Shown here: positions 14,963-23,769 of the stretch, piece after piece | How positions within the stretch are numbered: the first letter of the stretch is position 1 | How the letters are laid out: each line of letters opens with the position of its first letter | Assembly: GCF_021151785.1 (NCBI RefSeq) | Contig: NZ_JAGKWP010000005.1 | Span: 1-46,105, forward strand | Reading direction: 5' to 3' | DNA length: 46,105 bases | DNA from: Flavobacterium sp. | Lineage (GTDB): Bacteria; Bacteroidota; Bacteroidia; Flavobacteriales; Flavobacteriaceae | Notes under the pieces: generated by a model | What the model saw: only the letters and a program-made list of their open reading frames with translations | Told to the model about the DNA's origin: nothing | The model's database searches: none | Program-made: the position numbers and the translations under genes

Positions 14963-16234
14963 ATGTTACAGGTAAATTTTATTAGAGAAAACAGAGAAGA
15001 AGTGATTAAGCGCTTGGCTAAGAGAAACATCGATGCAAGTGCTACCGTAGATCTTGTGATTGAATTAGACGAAAAAAGAAGAGCTACACAAGTAGAATTA
15101 GACAATCTTTTAGCAGAATCTAATAAATTATCCAAAGACATTGGTGAATTGATGAAATCTGGTGAAAAAGCAAAAGCCGAAATTTTAAAACAAAAAACAG
15201 CTCAATCAAAAGAAAAAGTAAAAGAATTGAATGAAGTTTTAAGTGCAACCGCTAATGAACTTCAGGAAGAATTATATAAATTACCTAATGTTCCTGCTGA
15301 AATTGTTCCAGAGGGTAAATCAGCAGAAGATAACATCAATGTGTATCAATCTGGTGAAATTCCAGCCTTATTTGAAGGTGCCTTACCACATTGGGAACTA
15401 ATTAAAAAATATGATATTGTTGATTTCGAATTAGGCACAAAGATAACGGCACCAGGATTCCCAGTTTACAAAGGTAAAGGAGCTAAATTACAACGTGCTC
15501 TAATTTCTTATTTTTTAGACAAAAATATTGATGCTGGTTACCAGGAGTTCCAAGTGCCACATATGGTAAATGAAGCATCTGCATATGGAACGGGACAATT
15601 GCCTGATAAAGATGGACAAATGTATCACGATGCGAAAGACAATTTATATTTGATTCCAACAGCAGAAGTACCGGTTACCAATATTTTTAGAGACGAATTA
15701 CTACAAGAGAATCAATTACCTATTTTGTGTACAGGCTACACACCATGCTTTAGAAGAGAAGCAGGTTCATGGGGTGCCCATGTTCGTGGTTTAAATCGTC
15801 TACACCAATTTGATAAGGTTGAAATTGTACGCATTGAAAAACCTGAAAACTCTTATGCCGCTTTAGATGGAATGGTAGAACATGTAAAAGGAATTTTAGA
15901 TGAATTGAAACTGCCTTACAGAGTGTTGCGTTTGTGTGGCGGAGACATGGGATTTGCTTCAGCGTTAACCTATGATTTTGAAGTATTCTCAACGGCACAA
16001 GATCGTTGGTTAGAAATTTCATCTGTGTCAAACTTTGAAACCTTCCAAGCTAATCGTTTAAAACTAAGATTCAAAGATGCAACTGGTAAAAACCAATTAG
16101 CACATACATTAAACGGAAGTTCACTAGCTTTACCAAGAGTTTTAGCTGGAATCTTAGAAAATTATCAAACACCTGAAGGAATTATAATTCCAGAAGTACT
16201 AAGAAGATATACTGGATTTGACATCATAAACTAA
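14963..16234 (+). CDS. serS: Serine-tRNA ligase
   Basis: 423 residues, standard length for a bacterial class II SerRS, which charges tRNA-Ser and tRNA-Sec with serine. Residues 30-105 form the long antiparallel coiled coil that grips the tRNA variable arm (VIELDEKRRATQVELDNLLA). Motif 2 is visible as CFRREAGSWGAHVRGLNRLH, and motif 3 as LNGSSLALPRVLAGILENYQ near the C-terminus. The active site TAEVPVTN for serine and ATP binding is present. It is expressed alone, between the divergent M1 gene and its own terminator. Confidence 0.97.
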   Translation: MLQVNFIRENREEVIKRLAKRNIDASATVDLVIELDEKRRATQVELDNLLAESNKLSKDIGELMKSGEKAKAEILKQKTAQSKEKVKELNEVLSATANELQEELYKLPNVPAEIVPEGKSAEDNINVYQSGEIPALFEGALPHWELIKKYDIVDFELGTKITAPGFPVYKGKGAKLQRALISYFLDKNIDAGYQEFQVPHMVNEASAYGTGQLPDKDGQMYHDAKDNLYLIPTAEVPVTNIFRDELLQENQLPILCTGYTPCFRREAGSWGAHVRGLNRLHQFDKVEIVRIEKPENSYAALDGMVEHVKGILDELKLPYRVLRLCGGDMGFASALTYDFEVFSTAQDRWLEISSVSNFETFQANRLKLRFKDATGKNQLAHTLNGSSLALPRVLAGILENYQTPEGIIIPEVLRRYTGFDIIN

Positions 16235-16241
16235 TCTGATT

Positions 16242-16270
16242 AAAGCAACTTCAAAAGAGTTGCTTTTTTT
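16242..16270 (+). terminator. serS terminator
   Basis: AAAGCAACT (16242-16250) and AGTTGCTTT (16258-16266) form a 9-bp stem with a 7-nt loop, followed by a T run to 16270. Confidence 0.85.
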
Positions 16271-16309
16271 ATTCTCTTAAAAAAAAGCCAACAACACACT
16301 TTATTAACC

Positions 16310-16317
16310 TAATTTTG
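16310..16317 (+). promoter_or_regulatory. -7 box for the TPR gene
   Basis: TAATTTTG matches TAnnTTTG exactly and lies 20 bp before the ATG at 16338. No -33 element is apparent. Confidence 0.4.
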
Positions 16318-16337
16318 TTATTTTAGTGGTTCAATTT

Positions 16338-18122
16338 ATGAAAAAAACAGCCTATATCCTTATTTTTCTTTGTTCCTTATTAACATGGGGACAAAACGAA
16401 CAATTAGCACAAAATTACTTTGACAAAGGCGAATTTGACAAAGCAGCTACTTTATTGGATGAAATTGTAAAAAAACAACCTGGTAACACATTTTTTGTTC
16501 AAAAATTAGCAGCAAGTTACCAGCAACTACAACAATATTCAAAAGCAGATCAACTTTTAACAGAAAAATATAACCAATACAAGTTACCAAGTTATTTAGT
16601 CGAATTAGGTTATAATTATCAATTACAAAAAAACCAATCCAAAGCTGACTCTTATTACGAAAAAGCATTCAAAGAAATTGAAAAAAACGCAAACTATGCA
16701 TATAGTATAGCACAAGTATTTGAGCAAAAAACCTTATTACAATGGGCCTACAAATCTTATGAAGCAGGCCAAAAAGCCAATCCAAATATGAATTTTGATT
16801 ATCAAATGGCTTTGCTACAAGGACAAATGGGAAATTTAGAAAGCATGACAACAAAACTATTTGATTATGCATACGCTAACCCCAATGCCTTGGTAAATGT
16901 ACAAAACCAACTTTCTTATTTTCTTCAAGAAGACACAGAAGGAACTTTTTTAGCTTCATTGAAAAAAGAATTATTACTTAGAACACAAAAAAATCAAGAT
17001 GTTTTTTGGAACCAGTTTTTAAGTTGGCTTTATATTCAACAAAAAGAATATAGTAAAGCGTTTATACAAGAAAAAGCTATTTACAAACGTAATCCTCAAT
17101 CTTTTGAAGACATCATTCAATTGGCACAATTGTGTATCAACGACAATGACAACGAAACAGCCAATAATATTTTTCAATTCATTATTGATAATACGAACGA
17201 TGAAGAAACTATAATTGTTGCAAATTATTACATCATAAAAAATCAAATTGAGAAAGCTAAACCCGAAGAATACTTAGCAATACAACAAAAACTAGACAAC
17301 CTATTAACTCAATTTGGAGATTCTCCTTATGTTTTAGATCTTAAACTGCTTTCTGCTCAATTTTATACCTTTAATCTCAATCAATTTTTGCAATCAAAAA
17401 CTATTTTAAATGGATTATTAGAAAAACCATATAACATTAGGCAAAAAGCAAAAATTAAAATGGAATATGGAGATATTTTAGTGTATGACGAAAAATTTAA
17501 CCAAGCTATTATTTATTATGCTCAAATAGAAAATGATTTGCCTAATGATGAAATGGCACATGAAGCTTCTTTTAAAATGGCTAAAACCAGTTTTTTCAAA
17601 AAAGATTTTGAATGGGCTATGAAACAAGCAAAAGAATTAAAACAAGCATCAACTCTATTAATAGCTAATGATGCTGTAGAATTATTTTTACTCATTAGTG
17701 ATAATTCAGCGGAAGATTCACTTCGTGTTGCTCTACAAGATTATGCAAAAGCTGAATTATTAGAATACAAAAACAAACCAACCGAAGCGTTAACTGCTTT
17801 TCTTCAAATCCTAGAGAAACATAAAGGTAATAGTATTGAACCAAGCACGATTTATCGCGTTGCCCGAAATTATGAAAAACTAGGGGAATACAACAAAGCT
17901 ATCGCGTATTATGAACAAATTTTAGCCAAACACAAAGATTCTTATTATATAGATGAAGCCTTATATTTTAGTGCCGAAATCTATCGCAAATATTTAAACG
18001 AATCTGAAAAAGCAAAAGGCTATTATGAGAAAGTTGTCCTAGAACATCCTGATAGCATCTATTTTACAGCTTCCCGAACTCAATTTAGAACACTTCGAGG
18101 CGATAAACAAGCTGGAATATAA
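16338..18122 (+). CDS. Periplasmic tetratricopeptide-repeat protein
   Basis: About 594 residues from the ATG at 16338; a GTG at 16326 would add four residues in front of a signal peptide and is rejected. The N-terminus (KKTAYILIFLCSLLTWGQN) is a Sec signal peptide. TPR units are clear at the N-terminus (AQNYFDKGEFDKAATLLDEI) and at the C-terminus (ARNYEKLGEYNKAIAYYEQI; SAEIYRKYLNESEKAKGYYE), with degenerate helical repeats between them. TPRs bind other proteins, so it is probably a scaffold in the periplasm. It lies 40 bp before the PLP-enzyme gene but that gene has its own -7 box. The partner is unknown. Confidence 0.88.
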   Translation: MKKTAYILIFLCSLLTWGQNEQLAQNYFDKGEFDKAATLLDEIVKKQPGNTFFVQKLAASYQQLQQYSKADQLLTEKYNQYKLPSYLVELGYNYQLQKNQSKADSYYEKAFKEIEKNANYAYSIAQVFEQKTLLQWAYKSYEAGQKANPNMNFDYQMALLQGQMGNLESMTTKLFDYAYANPNALVNVQNQLSYFLQEDTEGTFLASLKKELLLRTQKNQDVFWNQFLSWLYIQQKEYSKAFIQEKAIYKRNPQSFEDIIQLAQLCINDNDNETANNIFQFIIDNTNDEETIIVANYYIIKNQIEKAKPEEYLAIQQKLDNLLTQFGDSPYVLDLKLLSAQFYTFNLNQFLQSKTILNGLLEKPYNIRQKAKIKMEYGDILVYDEKFNQAIIYYAQIENDLPNDEMAHEASFKMAKTSFFKKDFEWAMKQAKELKQASTLLIANDAVELFLLISDNSAEDSLRVALQDYAKAELLEYKNKPTEALTAFLQILEKHKGNSIEPSTIYRVARNYEKLGEYNKAIAYYEQILAKHKDSYYIDEALYFSAEIYRKYLNESEKAKGYYEKVVLEHPDSIYFTASRTQFRTLRGDKQAGI

Positions 18123-18129
18123 AGTTTCT

Positions 18130-18137
18130 TATCTTTG
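18130..18137 (+). promoter_or_regulatory. -7 box for the trans-sulfuration enzyme gene
   Basis: TATCTTTG fits TAnnTTTG and lies 25 bp before the ATG at 18163, in the short gap after the TPR gene. Confidence 0.45.
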
Positions 18138-18162
18138 CAAAACAATTACAATATTAAATAAA

Positions 18163-19308
18163 ATGAAATTTAACACTAAAGTAATACATGGTAACCAACA
18201 CCATGATCCTAGTACAGGAGCTGTAATGCCTCCCGTATACCAAACTTCAACGTTCGTTCAAACTAGCCCTGGAAAGCCTTTAGCTGAATATGAATACAGT
18301 AGAGCAGCTAACCCTACAAGAACAGCTTTAGAAAATGCCTTGGCCAGTATTGAAAATGGGACTAGAGGTCTAGCTTTTGCTTCTGGATTAGCAGCAACCG
18401 ATTCGGTAATGAAATTATTAAAACCTGGTGATGAAGTAATTGCAATGGATGATTTATATGGCGGAACGTACCGAATGTTTGCTCGTATTTATCAAGAATT
18501 TGGCATCAAATTTCACTTTGTCGACATGAATGATTTAGTAAAATTTGAAGGCTTAATCAATGCCAACACTAAATTGGTTTGGGTAGAAACGCCAACAAAC
18601 CCTTTAATGAAGTTAGCTGACATTGCCGAAATCGCTAAAATCACTAAAGAACATAAGTTATTATTTGCCGTTGACAACACGTTTGCTACGCCATATTTAC
18701 AAAAACCACTAGATTTAGGTGCTGATATTGTAATGCACTCAGCTACTAAATATTTAGGCGGTCATAGCGATGTGATTGCGGGTGCTTTGATTGTAAAAGA
18801 CCAGGAATTAGGTGAAAAATTACATTTTGCTCAGTTTGCAACGGGCGGTACTTTAGGTCCTCAAGACAGTTATTTAGTATTAAGAGGAATCAAAACCTTG
18901 CATTTACGTGTACAAAGACATTGTGAAAACGGAGCTAAAGTAGCAGAATTTTTAGCCAATCATCCTAAGGTAGCACGTGTATATTACCCAGGATTAGCAA
19001 GTCATCCGTTCCATGAAATTGCCAAAAAGCAAATGATTGGCGGATTTGGTGGTATGGTAACCTTTACTTTTAAATCGGGAGCCAAAGCAGACGCAATTGA
19101 TTTCTTAGAAAAATTAAAAGTATTCACTTTAGCCGAATCGCTAGGAGGTGTAGAATCGTTAGCCAATCATCCGGCATTAATGACACACGCTTCCATACCG
19201 GAAGACAAACGAAAAGAAATAGGTATCACAGATGATTTAGTTCGTTTAAGCGTTGGAGTAGAAGACATCGACGACTTATTAGCTGACATCGCACAAGCCT
19301 TGCAATAA
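18163..19308 (+). CDS. Cys/Met metabolism PLP-dependent enzyme (cystathionine gamma-synthase or lyase)
   Basis: 381 residues, typical of the trans-sulfuration family. Lys196 in SATKYLGGHSDV is the Schiff-base lysine, and Asp171 in AVDNTFATP contacts the PLP nitrogen. The YEYSRAANPTR segment (43-53) supplies the Tyr and Arg that bind cofactor phosphate from the neighbouring subunit. The late SLGGVESL and serine/arginine RLSVG motifs bind the substrate carboxylate. Such enzymes make or break cystathionine in methionine/cysteine interconversion. Sequence alone does not separate MetB from MccB/gamma-lyase, so no symbol is given. A terminator follows. Confidence 0.9.
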   Translation: MKFNTKVIHGNQHHDPSTGAVMPPVYQTSTFVQTSPGKPLAEYEYSRAANPTRTALENALASIENGTRGLAFASGLAATDSVMKLLKPGDEVIAMDDLYGGTYRMFARIYQEFGIKFHFVDMNDLVKFEGLINANTKLVWVETPTNPLMKLADIAEIAKITKEHKLLFAVDNTFATPYLQKPLDLGADIVMHSATKYLGGHSDVIAGALIVKDQELGEKLHFAQFATGGTLGPQDSYLVLRGIKTLHLRVQRHCENGAKVAEFLANHPKVARVYYPGLASHPFHEIAKKQMIGGFGGMVTFTFKSGAKADAIDFLEKLKVFTLAESLGGVESLANHPALMTHASIPEDKRKEIGITDDLVRLSVGVEDIDDLLADIAQALQ

Positions 19309-19316
19309 ATACTCTG

Positions 19317-19345
19317 AAACTCGTCTACAAGGCGAGTTTTTTATT
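19317..19345 (+). terminator. Terminator after the trans-sulfuration gene
   Basis: AAACTCGTC (19317-19325) and GGCGAGTTT (19331-19339) form a 9-bp stem with one G-U pair, closing a 5-nt loop, followed by T-rich sequence. Confidence 0.85.
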
Positions 19346-19493
19346 TTAGGAGAACCCACTTGGGTATGAAAGAAAAATCCACAAGTTGTCCGCATTCGTT
19401 TTTTAAGGCTTCGAGAACCTCAGCTTGTAAAAGAAACTTAAAGAAAGTTCCCATCTAGTCTATACTTGACGTATTTTGAACTAAAGACATAAA
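19346..19493. other. Intergenic stretch without a recognised feature
   Basis: Roughly 150 bp between two terminators. Apart from a short ACCCA/TGGGT inverted repeat at 19354-19365, I see no gene, promoter or structured RNA. It is less AT-rich than most intergenic sequence here and may be a decayed gene end. Confidence 0.4.
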
Positions 19494-19521
19494 AAAATCC
19501 CAATCTTTCGATTGGGATTTT
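19494..19521 (-). terminator. Terminator after the L25/Ctc gene
   Basis: A perfect 12-bp stem (19494-19505 with 19510-19521) around a 4-nt loop. T-rich flanks on either strand let it work in both directions. It lies 20 bp after the rplY stop. Confidence 0.85.
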
Positions 19522-19541
19522 GTATATAAGAAAATTGAAAA

Positions 19542-20147
19542 TTATTTTTTCTTTCCTTTTGCAGCTTTCTCTGCTTTTGCAGCCTCTTGAGCAGCTTTCA
19601 TCGCCGCACGAGAAATCTTCACTTTACAAACAACCGTATTATCTGGGTGTAAAATTTTGAAGTTGTTAACTGGTAATGAAGTAACATATAATTTGTTACC
19701 CATATCTAAATCAGAAATATTAGCTTCAACGAAATCAGGTAAATTAGCAGGTAACGCTCTTACTTTTAATTTACGTTGGTTTACTTGTAAATCTCCACCA
19801 GCCATAACACCTTTAGAATTACCTACAAATTTAACAGGCACTTCCATAGTTACTTCTTTAGCAGCATCTAATTCAAAGAAATCGATATGCATAATTTTAT
19901 CAGAAACTGGGTGGAATTGAATATCTTGTAAGATACCATTGAATTTTTTATCCCCTAAATCAATCTCAACAGTGTGAGCTTCTGGAGTATAAACTAATTT
20001 AGAAAATGACTTTTCTTCAGCAGAAAAGTGAACTGGGTTTTGTCCTCCGTAAAGTACGCAAGGAACCATTCCAGCATTACGTAAGGCTTTAGTAGACACT
20101 TTACCTACGCTTTCTCTTTCAGATCCTTTGATCGTAATTGATTTCAT
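19542..20147 (-). CDS. rplY: 50S ribosomal protein L25/general stress protein Ctc
   Basis: 201 residues, the long two-domain form (L25 proper plus a C-terminal beta domain). The N-terminal domain binds 5S rRNA: GSERESVGKVSTKALRNAGMVPCVLYGG. FHPVSDKIMHIDFFELD is a family hallmark of the domain junction. The C-terminus is an Ala/Lys-rich helix ending in basic residues. It lies 24 bp after prs, the same order known in many bacteria (prs followed by ctc), so both probably share the prs promoter. Confidence 0.95.
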   Translation of the reverse strand: MKSITIKGSERESVGKVSTKALRNAGMVPCVLYGGQNPVHFSAEEKSFSKLVYTPEAHTVEIDLGDKKFNGILQDIQFHPVSDKIMHIDFFELDAAKEVTMEVPVKFVGNSKGVMAGGDLQVNQRKLKVRALPANLPDFVEANISDLDMGNKLYVTSLPVNNFKILHPDNTVVCKVKISRAAMKAAQEAAKAEKAAKGKKK

Positions 20148-20171
20148 AAGAAATAAATTAAAAATTAAAAA

Positions 20172-21113
20172 TTACATTAAAAACTTTCCACTAATGGAAT
20201 TATTGTTTTGAACCATGTGCATTACTTCTGCAAATAATGGCGCACAACTCACTACTTTTATTTTGCTTGACTCTTTCTTTAAAGGTATTGAATCCGTTAC
20301 GATTAATTCTTCCAATTTAGAGTTTTCTATTTTTTCATAGGCTGATCCTGATAAAATAGCATGTGTACAAATAGCACGTACACTCAATGCTCCTTTTTCA
20401 ATCATTACATCAGCTGCTTTTGCTAATGTTCCACCTGTATCTATCATATCGTCAACCAATATAACGTGTCTTCCTTTTACTTCACCAATCAACTCCATAG
20501 TATCAATAACGTTGGCTTGTTTACGTTGTTTGTAGCAAATCACCACATCTGATTCCAAGAATTTAGAATAAGCATAAGCTCTTTTAGAACCACCCATATC
20601 AGGAGATGCAATTGTTAAATTTTCTAAATGCAAACTTCTCACATAAGGTAAGAAAATGGTAGATGCAAACAAATGATCAACTGGTTTTTCGAAGAAACCC
20701 TGAATTTGGTCGGCGTGTAAATCCATCGTCATGATTCGCGTCGCACCTGCTGTTTCTAACAATTTAGCTACTAACTTGGCACCTATTGGGACTCTTGGTT
20801 TGTCTTTTCTATCTTGTCTTGCCCATCCAAAATAAGGAATCACTGCTGTAATATGACGTGCTGACGCTCTTTTAGCGGCATCTATCATTAACAATAGCTC
20901 CATTAGATTGTCTGCACTTGGGAAAGTAGAACAAACTAAGAATACACGTAATCCGCGAATTGACTCTTCAAACGAAGGCTGGAATTCACCATCACTATAT
21001 TTTGAGAACGTTACTTTACCTAACGGAACGCCATAATGATTGGCAATTTTTTCCGCAAGATACACACTTTGAGAACATGCAAATATTTTTGCTTCCGGCT
21101 CGTTGTATGACAT
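20172..21113 (-). CDS. prs: Ribose-phosphate pyrophosphokinase
   Basis: 313 residues, the standard length for class I PRPP synthase, which makes PRPP from ribose 5-phosphate and ATP for nucleotide, His and Trp synthesis. Visible motifs are the flexible-loop/ATP region RQDRKDKPR (99-107), the metal-binding DLHADQIQGFF (131-141), and the PRPP-binding loop VILVDDMIDTGGT (217-229). It is followed by rplY on the same strand and has a good promoter overlapping the start of the 5' leader. Confidence 0.97.
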   Translation of the reverse strand: MSYNEPEAKIFACSQSVYLAEKIANHYGVPLGKVTFSKYSDGEFQPSFEESIRGLRVFLVCSTFPSADNLMELLLMIDAAKRASARHITAVIPYFGWARQDRKDKPRVPIGAKLVAKLLETAGATRIMTMDLHADQIQGFFEKPVDHLFASTIFLPYVRSLHLENLTIASPDMGGSKRAYAYSKFLESDVVICYKQRKQANVIDTMELIGEVKGRHVILVDDMIDTGGTLAKAADVMIEKGALSVRAICTHAILSGSAYEKIENSKLEELIVTDSIPLKKESSKIKVVSCAPLFAEVMHMVQNNNSISGKFLM

Positions 21114-21164
21114 TTTAATTTGTTGTTTTGTAGTTAGTTAGTGTTGTGTTGTGTAAATCGGGTG

Positions 21165-21194
21165 CAAAGTTAGTAATTAAAATGAACTCTGAAA
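21165..21194 (-). promoter_or_regulatory. prs promoter
   Basis: On the minus strand: TTTC (21194-21191), an 18-bp spacer, then TAACTTTG (21172-21165), an exact TAnnTTTG. The -33 box differs by one base. It would give a leader of about 45 nt. Confidence 0.55.
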
Positions 21195-21217
21195 GTAATT
21201 TTTTAAGTATTTTTAAG

Positions 21218-21247
21218 TTTGTTTTTTTATAAAGTTTTATATATTTG
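21218..21247 (+). promoter_or_regulatory. tRNA-Leu promoter
   Basis: TTTG (21218-21221), an 18-bp spacer and TATATTTG (21240-21247) match the Bacteroidetes consensus exactly. The tRNA starts 13 bp downstream. Confidence 0.75.
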
Positions 21248-21260
21248 CAACCACAAACAA

Positions 21261-21340
21261 GCCATGGTGGCGGAATTGGTAGACGCGCACGACTCAAACT
21301 CGTGTTCTTCGGAGTGTGGGTTCGATTCCCACCCGTGGTA
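21261..21340 (+). tRNA. tRNA-Leu (CAA)
   Basis: An 80-nt class II tRNA. The acceptor stem is GCCATGG with CCGTGGT, the anticodon stem is CACGA/TCGTG around loop CTCAAAC (anticodon CAA), a variable arm is present, and the T-arm contains GGTTCGATTCC. The discriminator is A, and the complete CCA is not encoded. It reads UUG codons. A terminator follows immediately. Confidence 0.95.
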
Positions 21341-21341
21341 C

Positions 21342-21370
21342 AAAGCTCAGTGAAAACTGAGCTTTTTTTA
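21342..21370 (+). terminator. tRNA-Leu terminator
   Basis: AAAGCTCAGT (21342-21351) and ACTGAGCTTT (21356-21365) form a perfect 10-bp stem with a GAAA loop and a T run. Confidence 0.9.
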
Positions 21371-21390
21371 TTTCAACTAAAAATAAAAAA

Positions 21391-21443
21391 CCGCAATAAA
21401 TTACTTTTTACTAATAACAAGGCAAAAGAATAATTTATTGCGG
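21391..21443 (-). terminator. Large-loop terminator after the M13 peptidase gene
   Basis: CCGCAATAAATTA (21391-21403) and its exact reverse complement (21431-21443) enclose 27 nt. On the minus strand the stem is followed by TTTTTTATTTTT, so it suits an intrinsic terminator for the gene ending at 21465, although the loop is long. Confidence 0.6.
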
Positions 21444-21464
21444 TAAGTAAATAAAACTATAGAA

Positions 21465-23540
21465 TTACCAAATTTTAACGCGTTTATCTGGCGCTACATA
21501 CATTCCATCTCCTGGTTTAATATTAAATGCTTTATAGAACGCTTCAATGTTTTGCAATGGCACATAAGCTCTATACATTCCTGGCGAATGTGGATCTGTT
21601 TTTACTTGATTTTTAATAGCCTCATCACGCATTTTACTTCTCCATATAGTAGCCCAAGAAATGAAGAAACGTTGCTCTGGCGTAAATCCATCAATCAATC
21701 CAGGGTTTCCTTTTTCTTTTAAATAAATTTGTAACCCATCATAAGCTGCATTCACACCTCCTAAATCTCCAATATTTTCTCCTAAGGTAAATTTACCATC
21801 TACATAGATACCAGGTAATGGTTGTAAAGCAGAATATTGATCAGCTAAAGCACCTCCTAATTGAGTAAATTGTTTTAAATCATCTTCACTCCACCAGTTA
21901 ATTAAATTTCCTTCTGCATTGTATCTTGAACCTGAATCATCAAAACCATGTGAAATTTCATGACCAATTACACCTCCAATTCCTCCATAATTTACAGCTT
22001 CATCAGCTCTGTAGTCATAAAAAGGTGGTTGTAAAATAGCTGCTGGAAAAACAATTTCATTATTTGTTGGATTGTAATATGCATTTACCGTTTGAGGAGA
22101 CATACCCCATTCTTCCTTATCCACTGGTTTACCATATTTTTCGATATTTTTCTTATTGCTCCAACGACTTAAAGCTAAATTATTTTCAAATAGAGTTCCG
22201 CCTTGCTCAGGTCCTTTTATAGTTAAATCGCTGTAATCTTTCCATTTGTCAGGATAACCAATTTTTACTCTAAATTTTTTCAATTTAGCAATAGCATTAA
22301 CTCGAGTAGCTGGTGTCATCCAAGGTAAATTATTAATTCTATTTTCATAAGCTTTGAAAACATTGGTAATCATAGCTTCTGCCTTTTGTTTAGCCTCTGC
22401 TGGGAATTTTTTTTCTACGTACAATTTACCCAATGCCTCACCTAAAGCACCATTCACCTCTGCTAAGGCACGCTCTGTGGCAGGTCTTTGTTTAATCGCT
22501 CCTGTTAACGTTTTACTATAGAATTCCCAATTAGCCTTCTCAATAGTGGTAGTTAACTCATCTGAAGCTCCTCTTAATAAAGTCCATTTCATATAAGCTT
22601 TCCATGCATCTACTTGATTTTCTTTAAAAAGTTGATCTAAAGCCGTTAAATATTTAGGTTGTGAAACCACTACAGAATCTAACTTTGGTAATCCCATTTT
22701 TTCAAAATATGCATCCCAATTATTGGTTGGAAACATTTTTTGTAAATCTGAAACAGACATTGGATTATACGTTTTTCTTCTATCTCTTCTCTCTACTCGG
22801 TCTAAAGTAGGTTTAGCTAAAGAAGTTTCAAAAACCAAAATCTTTTCCGCATTAGATTTTGCCTTAGCCGCGTCATCACCAATAAATTGTAACATTCGTG
22901 CTACGTGAGCAACATACTTTTCTCTTTTCTCTTTATTATCAGGTGAATCAGAAACATAATAATCTCTATCCGGCAAACCTAAACTCCCTGTTCCTACATA
23001 TACAACATTGCGATTACTGTTTTTTGCATCAGCTCCCACATAAGAACCAAAAAAACCGATACCTACCTCAGCTCTAAATTCAGACAACAAACGCATTACA
23101 TCAGCGCTGCTTTTTACTTCGTCAATTTTAGCCAAATAAGGCTTTATAGGTCCGATTCCTGCTTTATTTCTTGAAACTGTATCTAAAATTGTTTTATACA
23201 AATTGACTGCTTTGGCTTGATCTGATTTTGGATCTAAATTTTTATTTGCTACAGCCTCTTTCAAGATAGCCATTACGTCATCATCCGTATTTTTGCGCAA
23301 TTCATCAAAACTTCCCCAACGAGTTCTATCAGCTGGAATTTCAGTATTTTTTATCCATGTCCCATTTACATAATTAAAAAAATCTTGTGTTGGACTTACG
23401 GATTGGTCCATAAATTGGGTTTGAATCCCTACACTTTTGCTAGAGACAACCTGAGTAGTTTGCTGCTTAGATTTACAACTGTAAAAAGCAGTAGTGAGTA
23501 TAAGAAGTCCTATACTTCCTCTAAAAAATTTTGTGTTCAT
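21465..23540 (-). CDS. M13-family zinc endopeptidase lipoprotein (neprilysin/PepO-like)
   Basis: 691 residues. The signal peptide ends in a lipobox (LTTAFYSC, Cys22), followed by KSKQQ, so it should be a lipoprotein facing the periplasm or exterior. The catalytic zinc site HEISH is at 527-531, with the third ligand in ENIGD at 588-592; VNAYYNPTNNEIVFPA is the substrate-binding NAYY region. The C-terminus ends in KIW rather than the usual CxxW. M13 enzymes cut small peptides of up to about 40 residues. Length and motif order are normal, so the enzyme looks active. It is a single-gene unit with its own terminator. Confidence 0.93.
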   Translation of the reverse strand: MNTKFFRGSIGLLILTTAFYSCKSKQQTTQVVSSKSVGIQTQFMDQSVSPTQDFFNYVNGTWIKNTEIPADRTRWGSFDELRKNTDDDVMAILKEAVANKNLDPKSDQAKAVNLYKTILDTVSRNKAGIGPIKPYLAKIDEVKSSADVMRLLSEFRAEVGIGFFGSYVGADAKNSNRNVVYVGTGSLGLPDRDYYVSDSPDNKEKREKYVAHVARMLQFIGDDAAKAKSNAEKILVFETSLAKPTLDRVERRDRRKTYNPMSVSDLQKMFPTNNWDAYFEKMGLPKLDSVVVSQPKYLTALDQLFKENQVDAWKAYMKWTLLRGASDELTTTIEKANWEFYSKTLTGAIKQRPATERALAEVNGALGEALGKLYVEKKFPAEAKQKAEAMITNVFKAYENRINNLPWMTPATRVNAIAKLKKFRVKIGYPDKWKDYSDLTIKGPEQGGTLFENNLALSRWSNKKNIEKYGKPVDKEEWGMSPQTVNAYYNPTNNEIVFPAAILQPPFYDYRADEAVNYGGIGGVIGHEISHGFDDSGSRYNAEGNLINWWSEDDLKQFTQLGGALADQYSALQPLPGIYVDGKFTLGENIGDLGGVNAAYDGLQIYLKEKGNPGLIDGFTPEQRFFISWATIWRSKMRDEAIKNQVKTDPHSPGMYRAYVPLQNIEAFYKAFNIKPGDGMYVAPDKRVKIW

Positions 23541-23769
23541 TGATTGATATTAAAATTAAGGATTATATTGAATTTACAAATAAAAGAACAAGCATGAAAT
23601 TTCACAAACGATTATTGTTAAAACTTACAACCAAAAAACAATTATTGTTGATTTTCAACATGTTGAACGAAACAAACTTAATAAAAAAACAAAGATTCAA
23701 CAAGAACAGATGTTAAAAACAAAATAGCTGTGAGTTAGATTTCATACTTTTGCACTAAATTTTTTTATC
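23541..23769. other. Divergent intergenic region, M13 peptidase and SCO genes
   Basis: Very AT-rich sequence with no convincing gene. The only readable signal is TACTTTTG at 23745-23752, an exact -7 box, 17 bp before the SCO start codon. Confidence 0.45.
23745..23752 (+). promoter_or_regulatory. -7 box for the SCO gene
   Basis: TACTTTTG is an exact TAnnTTTG match. The -33 position lacks TTTG. Confidence 0.5.

Noticed and set aside
15750..16031. Minus-strand ORF of 93 residues inside serS
   Set aside because: SerS motif 2 and its neighbourhood occupy the opposite strand in full.
21245..21433. Plus-strand ORF of 62 residues
   Set aside because: It reads across the tRNA-Leu and its terminator.
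23531..23716. Plus-strand ORF of 61 residues before the SCO gene
   Set aside because: It is Lys/Asn-rich AT-driven sequence overlapping the M13 start and has no recognisable domain.
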